Positions 7,501-13,388 of a DNA stretch of 13,388 bases are shown here, one piece after another (the first letter of the stretch is position 1; every line of letters starts with the position of its first letter). The notes under the pieces were generated by a model. That model was not told where the DNA came from. It saw only the letters and a program-made list of their open reading frames with translations, and made no database searches. The position numbers and the translations under genes are program-made. The DNA comes from JBFLVQ01 sp040758525 (lineage in GTDB: Bacteria; Acidobacteriota; Blastocatellia; Chloracidobacteriales; JADJPF01): positions 1 through 13,388 of the forward strand of contig JBFLVQ010000211.1 of the NCBI GenBank assembly GCA_040758525.1, in the 5' to 3' direction.

Positions 7501-8493
7501 GTCGAAGTAAGCGACATATAGATCGCCATTAGGCGCCACTGCGGGCATCGAACCCTGTACTAGGAAAGTATTGTCACGAGGGGAAAGCGACATAGGCGCT
7601 TCGAAAGTGGCTGCGCCATCCGTGGAGCGAGCGAAGGCAATAAACGAGCCAGTGTTGGTAAAATCGGTCCAGCTTACGTAGACATTACCCTTAAAAGCTG
7701 AATTTGTGCCAGTATCGACAACCATCCACTCCTTGTCCTGAAAATCGACATCGTTGGTTAGTGCTGTGCTGCCATCTACTGGTGGAGTAAAGGTTGCGCC
7801 ATTATCGGTAGATTTAGCCACACCGATAATACTCTGGAAGTTGGCATTAAAAGCGAGTGTAGCGTAGTAAAGCTCACCATTAGGCCCAAAGGCGACTACA
7901 CCATCACCCAGGTTGAAACCACCCGGAATAGTAGGAATACGCTGATGAGTGAAGGTGTTGCCGGCATTGGTCGAGAAGGCATATCCCGAGGTATTATCAT
8001 TGAAGTCATTAAAACTAACGATAATATTATTGCCATTGATAGCAATGCTACTTTCACTCTGTGTCACCCCGCCCTGATCCACACGAGGATCATTTACACG
8101 TATATTATCGCCTGGATTGGCAAGCGGTGAGACTCTGTTGGTAGGCCGATCTGTCAAGATAGGACTTTCTATAGGGGTGCTGGGTAGAGTAATTAGTCCA
8201 TTGATCAGCAATAATGCTCTTTTACCACTTATAGAAAGTTGATCGAACACCTCTGACTGGCGTAAGAGTGGATCAAACCGATCGAAGGCAAATGCACCTT
8301 CGCGCTCCCTGGTACCCAAACCGAGCAAGCGTACCTTAGTGTCAAAACGGCCCTGGGAGCGTCGGAATCTACCCCTGGCTCGGTCACGTACACTTTCTCG
8401 TTGGAAAAATGCCTGCACATCATCAAATACCATCGTGAAGGCAATTCCCAAGGTCAAGGTTAACCCAAGAAATATTGCGAATCCTCGTCTCAT
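4579..8493 (-). CDS. Large secreted Asp-box (sialidase-fold) double-propeller protein with IPT and Ig-like domains
   Basis: The 1304-residue product starts at an ATG preceded by AAGGAG about 5 bases upstream. A signal-like hydrophobic segment covers about 4-22, with possible cleavage after VQA near 28. It is followed by an Arg-rich segment (about 31-65). Asp-box motifs (S-x-D-x-G-x-[TS]-F) begin at about 174, 228, 290, 343, 410 and 469. An Ig-like domain lies at about 538-635. A second set begins at about 692, 746, 797, 854 (degenerate), 909 and 962. An IPT/TIG domain (about 1020-1102) and two Ig-like domains (about 1105-1202 and 1205-1304) close the protein. Six boxes in each set fit two six-bladed propellers. 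I do not see a recognisable sialidase FRIP motif or the arginine triad, so glycosidase activity should not be assumed; it may bind glycans or other ligands. It is probably secreted or at the cell surface. It is transcribed alone, with its own upstream region. Confidence 0.88.
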   Translation of the reverse strand: MRRGFAIFLGLTLTLGIAFTMVFDDVQAFFQRESVRDRARGRFRRSQGRFDTKVRLLGLGTREREGAFAFDRFDPLLRQSEVFDQLSISGKRALLLINGLITLPSTPIESPILTDRPTNRVSPLANPGDNIRVNDPRVDQGGVTQSESSIAINGNNIIVSFNDFNDNTSGYAFSTNAGNTFTHQRIPTIPGGFNLGDGVVAFGPNGELYYATLAFNANFQSIIGVAKSTDNGATFTPPVDGSTALTNDVDFQDKEWMVVDTGTNSAFKGNVYVSWTDFTNTGSFIAFARSTDGAATFEAPMSLSPRDNTFLVQGSMPAVAPNGDLYVAYFDAHGGTSIVVAKSTDGGRTFSSSRVATRFSSIGIATGGSAVRTNSFPSITVDRNGAVHIVYAGISNGSTSDRSDIFYIRSTDGGNSFAAPKKLNDDGTKTMQFLPSITAAADGTLGAKWWDRRNDPFSDSLTDVYMAISTDGGASFNKNFRITDQNWVFGPSEGGSYHGDYDDIKAFGNNFFLCWSDERNNNPDVFFTQIPTNRNANLADFNISVMKTYDAVVAGNSVDFDMATSGVNNFNGPISLSITPNISGVSFNLPNSSVNAGQPAKLTIATAANTQPGTYLITVSANGGGLTRKTSFRLGVFDPNNFVGPAINATKTPGFSLGAAQGVQVDKTGTVHLVFEDDTNNIDGNDIFYTQSVDNGKTFTNPIKVSTNATFSFRSRLALDATGNIYVVWVSPRTGAPGNTIFFSKSTDRGKSFSAPVAVTANSLNASRPAIALDQRGNLLISFSELSMSPRLFVTRSTDGGTTFSTPTQISKAGERALDSVIAFDSKGAAFLVYNDAGTGSLLTAPGNVNFAVAADGQQFTEPRTIGANRAFFPHLAIGKDDNVYVAFSLRQGDTPPNAFNFEIILVRSTDSGLSFGTPINVSNNLATSFSPFVLADKRGNVTVTWDDPSNNDQLDILLARSTDGGLSFATPVNLSNNSGISVDSFGTVDNNDNLLIGWTDDSTANDEVFLTSINFFKAQPIINSFTPTSGAVGTDITLVGANFQDVTAVIFSNNAVVSPANLTVSADFTRITTKVPQGAQTGPITVVTAAGTVVSSGIFTVNTGDFMLAVNPTAQTVTAGASTSFTVNVQGIGNFTQAVNLSASAPGNGITTNFSTASVMPGGNATLTVSTSATTPANTFNITITGTSGNIVRTGTVAVNVVVPDFALAFDPGTISLQRGKKGQIKVNVNRTGNFAGNVTVTAPDTKAIKVKITPPSQSTTSTNVTFDVKIKKKAPTGSQQLTFSGRDDTGRVRTATLTLVIQ

Positions 8494-8670
8494 AACTTCT
8501 CCTTTTTTAATTTAAAGATCTTTTGGCTCAATGATTATTTTTCGCCATATTGAGATGCTTTACCATTAAACTGGTTTACTGAGCCATTACAGAAAAAGTT
8601 TCCCAATGGAATAAAAGAAATATCATTTTACAAGGGTGAAATCAGTAGCACAAGATTGATAAAACTGCCT
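8494..8670 (-). promoter_or_regulatory. Upstream region and possible promoter of the Asp-box protein gene
   Basis: Reading the minus strand, TTGTGC (complement of 8648-8653) and TAAAAT (complement of 8625-8630) are separated by 17 bases. This is a weak -35 with a good -10 for a housekeeping sigma. Transcription would begin about 125 bases before the ATG, leaving an A/T-rich leader. The leader contains a partial dyad, CTCAAT at 8527-8532 with ATTGAG at 8549-8554. The ribosome site AAGGAG is clear. Activity of the promoter is inferred from spacing only. Confidence 0.35.
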
Positions 8671-8724
8671 CAGCAATTCCCGATCAATTACCGCTATTGC
8701 TTAGAAATGGATCGAGAATTGCTG
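8671..8724 (-). terminator. Inverted repeat downstream of the blaI-blaR1-like operon
   Basis: CAGCAATTC at 8671-8679 is matched inversely by GAATTGCTG at 8716-8724. After a 2-base mismatch, GATC at 8682-8685 faces GATC at 8710-8713, leaving a loop of about 24 bases. It begins 16 bases after the stop of the M56 gene, and the minus-strand transcript has a TTTT shortly after the stem. The large loop is unusual for an intrinsic terminator, so transcript processing or protection is also possible. Confidence 0.45.
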
Positions 8725-8740
8725 CAATTTTTCCGGTGAG

Positions 8741-10576
8741 CTATTTAATAATGCCAGCAAGTCTCAGCCTTCTCGTCATAAATGGAGCAAGGCCTTTATA
8801 TTTAGTTGACTCATAAACATTCACATCTGCGCCGGCGGCTACCAACTTACGCGCCATATCCATATCATTGAATATGATTGCCATCATAAGTGGTGTGAAT
8901 GGCATATGAGCTGGTGCTAGATTAAGATCTGTTACATTAGGATCTGCACCAGCGGCAAGAAGTCTGTCCACCATCTCAGCATTACGGCGCCTTACGGCTG
9001 CAAACAATGCTGTCTCGCCCTTTTCGCATTTTGCGTTTACGTCTGCGCCTGCCGCTAGCAACTGCGCTACTATTTTGCTATGGCGCTTCCAAACTGCCGC
9101 CAACAGTGCGGTATTATCAAATTTATCCTTCTCATTAGGATTAGCGCCCGCCGCCAATAATCGTGCCACTACTTCACTTTGGCCATTCTCAGCGGCAAGC
9201 ATTAAGGCCGTGTAACCATAGCGATTTTTTTCATCTACTGCGGATCCCGCTGCTAGTACCGTATCGATCACTTCTAGTTGACCATTGTGAGCTGCCCACA
9301 TTAAGGCTGTCCATTGGTGGCTGTCATCACGAGGCTTAACATCTGCAAAGAGCTTCTCCTGAGGCTGAGATTTTTCTGCTAGAGATAGGAGTTCTTGGAG
9401 CTGGTAAAACTCTTGCTGGTAAAACTCTTTTGTGCTCTCGTTAAACTCTTTAATATTCTCTTTCGAGATAGTTGTATTGGGAAATTTCTCTGCACCATCT
9501 TGGCTAAGAGTTAAAGAGAATGTTGAAGTGAATATTCCTGCTATACACAACAACAATGCTGCTACCGATAGTGATAGTTTGGTACGTAACTTGGTAGTAC
9601 CTGATCTATTAATTAATCTCATAACACGTTCCTCCAAAATATTGGCGTCCATTGCGCCTATTGAAAAACTGGCGTGACCTAGTGCGGCTGTGGTATTAGC
9701 AAAATCGACCAGTGAGCGCGCATAGGCATTAGGATCAATAAGGCTCTCCGCTACCATATCGTCACAGACCATTTCGCGTGTTCCATCGATCTTGCGCTTG
9801 ATTAGTGTGGCAGCAGGATGGAAGGATAAGAGCATATACAAAAGCTGGTAGACGAAGTTGAAGAGAAAATCACGACGTTTGATATGTGCTAGTTCGTGTC
9901 CTAGCAATGAGACTAAGGCTTCTTGAGAAGTTGATCGCAACAGATTTTCTGGCAATATTATCACAGGCCAGAACGTACCTACGGTAAGTGGTACATTGAT
10001 CTTCGATGAATAGAGCACCAGGGGAGATTCCAATTTTAGGGCATCTTGGCAGCGTGCCATTGCTGCTACTAATGGTGCAGGAATATTACAAGCATAAGCT
10101 GCCCGACCAATCTGATAGGTCTTACGCCAGGCTGCTAATAGTCTGCCGGTACGATAGAGCAGCATAAGCAGGTATAATCCCGCTAGTGTGTAGGCCAGTA
10201 TAGGAATAAAGGGTATCGACTGGTGATACTGTGGCAGCTTATCTGTCCAATCGACTAAACGCTCTGCTGACTTCGGCGTTGTAGTAGTGGCAGTTTTTGC
10301 TACCGGTACTATGTTTGATTGTGTTGGCTGTGCTGGTTGCACAGATTGTAATACCATTGGGGTTACAGGTGTAGGCTCACTACTCCCATAACGATATAGA
10401 CTTGCTAAGGGCAACAGCAGGCTGAGCACCAGTGCCATTACCCAGAGACGATGACGATAATATGCCGGAGCATTACGCAATAGGGCGGTCCCACCCATTG
10501 CCATTAGTGCTACTGCCATTACCTGCCAGAGCGCATTTAATAAAAATATCAGCGCTAGTTCACTGATCCTCTCCAT
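8741..10576 (-). CDS. BlaR1-like M56 membrane metallopeptidase with C-terminal ankyrin repeats
   Basis: From the ATG at 10576 (AAAGGAG 5 bases upstream) the protein has 611 residues; a TTG at 10603 is possible but lacks such a site. Four membrane spans are predicted at about 5-27, 42-61, 122-141 and 332-357, the BlaR1 arrangement. The zinc protease motif HELAH is at 227-231, with REMVCDD at about 267-273 supplying the likely third ligand; this domain falls on the cytoplasmic side. After span 4 comes a Glu/Gln-rich helical linker (about 365-415), then five ankyrin repeats (about 418-590; TALMWAAHNGQLEV, TALMLAAENGQSEV and so on). By topology these lie outside the cytoplasmic membrane, where BlaR1 has a penicillin-binding sensor, which is absent here. 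In BlaR1 systems signal binding activates the protease and relieves BlaI repression; here the ligand is unknown, perhaps a protein. The start overlaps the repressor gene's end by 17 bases, indicating one operon. Confidence 0.9.
   Translation of the reverse strand: MERISELALIFLLNALWQVMAVALMAMGGTALLRNAPAYYRHRLWVMALVLSLLLPLASLYRYGSSEPTPVTPMVLQSVQPAQPTQSNIVPVAKTATTTTPKSAERLVDWTDKLPQYHQSIPFIPILAYTLAGLYLLMLLYRTGRLLAAWRKTYQIGRAAYACNIPAPLVAAMARCQDALKLESPLVLYSSKINVPLTVGTFWPVIILPENLLRSTSQEALVSLLGHELAHIKRRDFLFNFVYQLLYMLLSFHPAATLIKRKIDGTREMVCDDMVAESLIDPNAYARSLVDFANTTAALGHASFSIGAMDANILEERVMRLINRSGTTKLRTKLSLSVAALLLCIAGIFTSTFSLTLSQDGAEKFPNTTISKENIKEFNESTKEFYQQEFYQLQELLSLAEKSQPQEKLFADVKPRDDSHQWTALMWAAHNGQLEVIDTVLAAGSAVDEKNRYGYTALMLAAENGQSEVVARLLAAGANPNEKDKFDNTALLAAVWKRHSKIVAQLLAAGADVNAKCEKGETALFAAVRRRNAEMVDRLLAAGADPNVTDLNLAPAHMPFTPLMMAIIFNDMDMARKLVAAGADVNVYESTKYKGLAPFMTRRLRLAGIIK
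9401..9430 (-). repeat. 15-base tandem duplication inside the M56-ankyrin gene
   Basis: CTGGTAAAACTCTT occurs at 9401-9414 and again at 9416-9429, a 15-base period with only the final base differing. It duplicates five residues (the EFYQ-type unit) in the helical linker between span 4 and the ankyrin repeats. The near identity suggests recent strand slippage; the frame is kept. Confidence 0.75.
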
Positions 10577-10958
10577 CTCTCTTCTCCTTTGCTTCATCGA
10601 CAAGCTTGTTGATACGCGCCAGTCTTTCTGGGGTAAGCTGACGCGTCTCTAGTAGACTCATCACCAAGCTCTCCGCTGAGCCGCCGAAGAGCCGTTCAAT
10701 GATATCTGCCATCTGTTGACGAATGGTGTTACGACGGCTCACCGCAGGTCGATAGTAATAGGCGCGATCCTTAAGGGTGCGCTTTACCTTTCCCTTTGCA
10801 TGTAAGAGATTGAGCATTGTCTGCACCGTTGTGTAAGCAAGCTGTCGCACAAGCTTCTGCTGTACGGTCTGCACATTTGCTACCCCTTCCTCCCATAACA
10901 CGGTCATTATCTCTAGTTCGAGCGGTGTTAATTGCTCGCCCTTCTTTTTCTTCGCCAT
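10560..10958 (-). CDS. BlaI/MecI/CopY-family transcriptional repressor
   Basis: This 132-residue protein has the usual length for BlaI/MecI repressors. A winged-helix DNA-binding domain spans about 10-82 (LTPLELEIMTVLWEEG, recognition helix around AYTTVQTMLNLLHAKGKV, wing ending YYYRP). A helical dimerisation and cleavage region spans about 85-125 (ERLFGGSAESLVMSLLE). The ATG at 10958 has AGGAG 7 bases upstream. The family binds inverted repeats as a dimer and is inactivated by cleavage by a partner M56 protease, here encoded by the overlapping downstream gene. Two matched dyads at its own promoter suggest autoregulation of the operon. The true regulon and inducer are not visible, and no beta-lactamase gene is in the window, so a role in beta-lactam resistance should not be assumed. 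Confidence 0.93.
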   Translation of the reverse strand: MAKKKKGEQLTPLELEIMTVLWEEGVANVQTVQQKLVRQLAYTTVQTMLNLLHAKGKVKRTLKDRAYYYRPAVSRRNTIRQQMADIIERLFGGSAESLVMSLLETRQLTPERLARINKLVDEAKEKRDGEDQ

Positions 10959-10963
10959 TATGT

Positions 10964-10985
10964 ATCTCCTAATGTTTTAGGAGAT
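10964..10985. promoter_or_regulatory. Putative BlaI-type operator O1 (perfect 9-4-9 dyad)
   Basis: ATCTCCTAA at 10964-10972 and TTAGGAGAT at 10977-10985 form a perfect inverted repeat with a 4-base spacer. It lies 6 bases upstream of the repressor ATG, overlaps its ribosome binding site and touches the proposed -10 element. A repressor dimer here would block transcription initiation. The related dyad 45 bases away supports a genuine operator. Confidence 0.7.
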
Positions 10986-11013
10986 GCTATCGCTACTAAG
11001 CTACCATTGTCAA
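10984..11013 (-). promoter_or_regulatory. Likely promoter of the blaI-blaR1-like operon
   Basis: On the minus strand a consensus -35 TTGACA (complement of 11008-11013) stands 18 bases from TAGCAT (complement of 10984-10989), a 4/6 match to -10. The -35 overlaps operator O2 and the -10 overlaps the edge of O1. Transcription would start within O1 and give a very short leader of about 20 bases. Confidence 0.6.
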
Positions 11014-11030
11014 CTAAAAAATTAGGAGAC
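11009..11030. promoter_or_regulatory. Putative BlaI-type operator O2 (imperfect 9-4-9 dyad)
   Basis: GTCAACTAA at 11009-11017 and TTAGGAGAC at 11022-11030 pair at 7 of 9 positions across a 4-base spacer, the same geometry as O1, with the shared half-site TTAGGAGAY. The centres of O1 and O2 are 45 bases apart. O2 overlaps the -35 TTGACA. It also lies upstream of the divergent DJ-1/PfpI-family gene, which could therefore share this control. Confidence 0.6.
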
Positions 11031-11158
11031 CCCGGCAATAGTATCAGGTTAGTTAGGATCTGCCCCTTGTTCCAGAGTAAGTGCGATGATAAGTTAATTA
11101 AAGAGGGCCAAGCCACGGCTCATCAAATCAGCCCGGGAAAACAGAAGGAGTATTGGAA

Positions 11159-11680
11159 ATGGATCTGAGAGGTAAGCGAGTAGCTATTCTCGTTGAAGAC
11201 CAGTACCAGGAGATGGAGGTCTGGTATCCACTCTACCGTTTACGTGAAGCTGGTGTAGAAGTAATTACACTAGGCACCGGCAAAAAGGAGTACAAGAGCA
11301 AGCTAGGTTATCCAGTGACTGCAGATCGAAATGTAGATGAGGTATCGGCCACCGATTTTCATGGGGTAGTAATTCCAGGTGGGTTTGCTCCAGATTTTAT
11401 GCGGCGTCATGAAGGACCAGCACGATTTGTACGTGAGGTATTCAATGCTGGCAAGCCCGTCGCCGCGATCTGCCATGGCCTTTGGATACCAGTTTCTGCC
11501 GGTATTCTTAAAGGGATTACTGCCACCAGTTATTTTTCTATCAAAGATGATGTGATTAACGCAGGCGCCAAGTATGTTGATCAAGAGGTTTGTGTAGACA
11601 GAAACTTTGTCTCTTCACGCCGACCTGATGATCTACCTGCTTTTATGCGGGAATTCATACGCCTACTAGCGGAGCGCTAA
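11159..11680 (+). CDS. DJ-1/PfpI-family protein
   Basis: The ATG at 11159 follows AAGGAG by 8 bases and gives 173 residues, a normal PfpI/YhbO length; a TTG at 11153 is too close to the ribosome site. The flavodoxin-like fold is recognisable from KRVAILVEDQYQEMEVWYPL, with the conserved acid near E13. The nucleophile elbow AICHGLWIP holds C105 and H106, and the C-terminus has SSRRPDDLPAFMREFI. Members of this family are annotated as intracellular peptidases or as glyoxalase/deglycase-like stress proteins acting on reactive carbonyls; the sequence does not decide which. The gene is divergent from the repressor operon and stands alone, ending before a long hairpin. It has no signal peptide, so the product is cytoplasmic. 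Confidence 0.92.
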   Translation: MDLRGKRVAILVEDQYQEMEVWYPLYRLREAGVEVITLGTGKKEYKSKLGYPVTADRNVDEVSATDFHGVVIPGGFAPDFMRRHEGPARFVREVFNAGKPVAAICHGLWIPVSAGILKGITATSYFSIKDDVINAGAKYVDQEVCVDRNFVSSRRPDDLPAFMREFIRLLAER

Positions 11681-11685
11681 AGTCT

Positions 11686-11724
11686 GTTCACAGAGCACTA
11701 GAGATCTCTATGTGCTCTGTGAAC
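11686..11724. terminator. Long hairpin between convergent genes, overlapping the end of the minus-strand gene
   Basis: GTTCACAGAGCAC at 11686-11698 pairs perfectly with GTGCTCTGTGAAC at 11712-11724. The region between holds a 12-base palindrome TAGAGATCTCTA (11699-11710) plus one unpaired T, so nearly the whole 39 bases can fold into one helix. No T tract follows on either side, so it is not a textbook intrinsic terminator. Its position between convergent stops still favours a transcript end. The last codons and the stop of the minus-strand gene lie within it. Confidence 0.6.
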
Positions 11725-12037
11725 TATCTGCCGCCGAGCCACCAATATTTTTTACCTTAGCATTCTTCAATACTTCTGGTTGGGGATCCAATTGTAGAAA
11801 CTTGGCACCAGCATCTTTACAGGCATCAGCAAAGCCAGCCATCTGAGTGGGTGAAATCATTGCCACACCATGGCCACGCACACGCGAGCGCTCAAGAAAA
11901 CCTCTTGCTAGATCGACCGAACTGAAGATCGGTACAGTTAGACCCTCAGAGGCATCGTAGGCATAGACCGACTCATTTGTGTCGCGTTTTATATAATAGA
12001 AGATCTGGCTGGTAACCATATTCTCTGTATTGCTCAT
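11708..12037 (-). CDS. Small hypothetical protein (109 residues) downstream of the PLD-family gene
   Basis: I do not recognise this soluble protein of mixed alpha/beta character, with no signal peptide or membrane segment. The pattern of an early VPIFSSVDLARGFLE-like segment followed by GVAMISPTQMAGFADACKDAGAKFL faintly resembles SseB N-terminal domains, but this is too weak to name it. The ATG at 12037 lies 16 bases after the stop of the PLD-family gene. The only good Shine-Dalgarno, AAGGAG, overlaps that stop and is 12 bases from the ATG, longer than usual. The two genes are probably co-transcribed. Its final codons are embedded in the 11686-11724 hairpin. Confidence 0.75.
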   Translation of the reverse strand: MSNTENMVTSQIFYYIKRDTNESVYAYDASEGLTVPIFSSVDLARGFLERSRVRGHGVAMISPTQMAGFADACKDAGAKFLQLDPQPEVLKNAKVKNIGGSAADSSQST

Positions 12038-12053
12038 ATTAAACTATTTCTCC

Positions 12054-13388
12054 TTAAGCGCCACCGGTAGGCATTGGCGGAGTTGGCGAGGCTTCATCGG
12101 CAAGGAAAGATTCCGCCAACCGTTTAGCGATCTCCTGGTCATCAAAGATCTCACCAAGTTCGCGATTCTTAATCAGGCCACCACTAGTAAAATTCTGCGA
12201 GCCGATAAAAGTCTTATTATCGGCTAGGATCGCCTTAGCATGTAAGTACTGTCGTGTAAAATACTGTGCAGCAATACCCATCTCTTGCAACTGCTTGAGG
12301 GCGATCTGATTACGATCAGGCTGGCCATCAGTGCTCTCTTGTTTAGATACTAACACACGAACATCAACACCACGCTGTTTAGCGGCAATTATTCGATCAA
12401 TTACATTCTGATCGCTAAGAGATTGATTGTAAACATAGAGCCGTTCTTGTGCAGAGTCGATCAGATTGAGTATTTGTGTATTGGCATTATCTGGTGTCAC
12501 CACTAAATGTTGGAATTCTATGTTCTGAGTGCTTTCTCGTCTCCAATCACGATCAAACAGTTGTGCTGCCTCTCTTACTGCGGCTTGGCGTGTATCATAT
12601 ACCCAGAAGTCTCGATTATTCCATTCTGGCTTGGCACTTTCGCCTAGACCGCTCTTAACAAGATTACCAGTACCAAACAATAGATCACGCCCATCAATAA
12701 CCATAAACTTGGCATGGTCAACATTAGAATTTGAATTGAACTCTGGTGGTGTCTCCTTGACCTCTACTCCAGCAGCGCGTAACTCAGTGGCCTTCTCTTC
12801 ATAGTTGTTGAACTCACCTACCGGTTTGGGTTCAAGCATTACACGTACCTGTACACCTCGTTTCGCTGCTAGCTTCAGTGCATCTGTAACCGTGGGATCA
12901 GTGAGTAGATAGACTTCCAGGTCAACACTCTTAGTAGCACTATTGATCGCGCTGACGATCGAGTAACTACCAGATTCGGGCATCCTAAGCAGACGTACCT
13001 GCTCCAGTTCTTGTGGGCGATCTCCTGTGATCACACCAGTAGATTTAAGATCTTCAATAAAGATCTCCTTGAGCTGTTGCACCACTCTGGGATTGTTAGT
13101 TATCTCACCCAATTCACGATTATTATAGAGACCGCCAGAGGTGAAATTCTGTGAACCTATAAAAGCCTGATCATCGGCTACCATTGCCTTGGCATGTAGA
13201 GTGTTATATTTTTGGTAGAAACCGGTTTCAATGCCAGCCTCGACAAGCTTTTCACGAGTCTGAATTACTTTATCTGTGCTTGAACGAGGGGCATTCATTA
13301 TCACCTTAACATCTACACCACGCTGTTTGGCAGCAATTAAACGGTCGATCACAGGCTGGTCGGTAATGTTCTGGTTATAGACATAGAG
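12054..13388 (-). CDS. Phospholipase D-family protein with at least three HKD modules (N-terminus outside the window)
   Basis: The frame is open through the right edge, so the gene is partial; 444 residues are visible. Three HxK-x4-D catalytic signatures are present. HAKAMVAD has its His codon near 13196 and is followed by GSQN. HAKFMVID is near 12716 and is followed by GTGN. HAKAILAD is near 12242 and is followed by GSQN. The first and third modules are close copies (LYVYNQ, VIDRxIAAKQRGVDV, then SQNFTSGGL and NRELGEI), about 317 residues apart, with a different module between them. PLD enzymes need two HKD motifs for one active site, so the layout suggests a tandem duplication of a two-module enzyme and a fourth motif upstream. 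The reaction would be phosphodiester hydrolysis or transfer on a phospholipid or nucleic acid; the substrate is not evident. The C-terminus ends in a Pro/Gly-rich tail. A GTG at 13352 is internal and should not be taken as the start. Confidence 0.92.
   Translation of the reverse strand, partial: LYVYNQNITDQPVIDRLIAAKQRGVDVKVIMNAPRSSTDKVIQTREKLVEAGIETGFYQKYNTLHAKAMVADDQAFIGSQNFTSGGLYNNRELGEITNNPRVVQQLKEIFIEDLKSTGVITGDRPQELEQVRLLRMPESGSYSIVSAINSATKSVDLEVYLLTDPTVTDALKLAAKRGVQVRVMLEPKPVGEFNNYEEKATELRAAGVEVKETPPEFNSNSNVDHAKFMVIDGRDLLFGTGNLVKSGLGESAKPEWNNRDFWVYDTRQAAVREAAQLFDRDWRRESTQNIEFQHLVVTPDNANTQILNLIDSAQERLYVYNQSLSDQNVIDRIIAAKQRGVDVRVLVSKQESTDGQPDRNQIALKQLQEMGIAAQYFTRQYLHAKAILADNKTFIGSQNFTSGGLIKNRELGEIFDDQEIAKRLAESFLADEASPTPPMPTGGA

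Noticed and set aside
10560..10958. Beta-lactam resistance operon
   Set aside because: The repressor and M56 families fit, but there is no beta-lactamase or penicillin-binding sensor domain. The family name alone does not justify the function.

Overview
The window comes from a bacterial chromosome of moderate, roughly balanced base composition. My best inference is an acidobacterium, perhaps class Blastocatellia. Three things point that way: an anti-sigma/TonB fusion with a long Gly/Asn-rich linker, a very large secreted Asp-box (sialidase-fold) protein ending in IPT/Ig-like domains, and a BlaI/M56 pair. This rests on family style only; there is no rRNA or other phylogenetic marker here. I see no mobile element, CRISPR array, tRNA or rRNA.

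Layout, left to right. (1) A few codons that may be the end of a gene entering from the left meet tail to tail with a minus-strand hybrid histidine kinase (REC-GAF-HisKA-HATPase-REC). (2) A roughly 360-base divergent intergenic region carries a perfect inverted repeat. (3) A plus-strand operon follows: an ECF sigma factor, then a single-span membrane protein with an N-terminal zinc-finger anti-sigma domain and a C-terminal TonB domain. (4) A hairpin separates it from a convergent 1304-residue secreted protein with two six-unit Asp-box propellers and several Ig-like domains. (5) Upstream of that lies a minus-strand blaI-blaR1-like operon whose M56 metalloprotease carries ankyrin repeats where BlaR1 has its beta-lactam sensor. 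Two matching 9-4-9 dyads sit at the promoter of the repressor gene. (6) A divergent DJ-1/PfpI-family gene follows. (7) A long hairpin separates it from a convergent minus-strand pair: a multi-HKD phospholipase D-family protein, cut by the right edge, and a small unrecognised protein.

The theme is signal transduction across the envelope. There are three separate sensing modules: a soluble hybrid kinase, an ECF sigma with a membrane-bound anti-sigma/TonB partner, and a proteolytic repressor circuit. The two with the least standard architecture are the anti-sigma/TonB fusion, which could couple sigma release to the TonB energy-transduction system, and the M56-ankyrin/BlaI circuit, whose input domain is unlike BlaR1. 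Everything else looks like ordinary housekeeping or surface functions. Functional links between neighbouring operons are not shown by the sequence.
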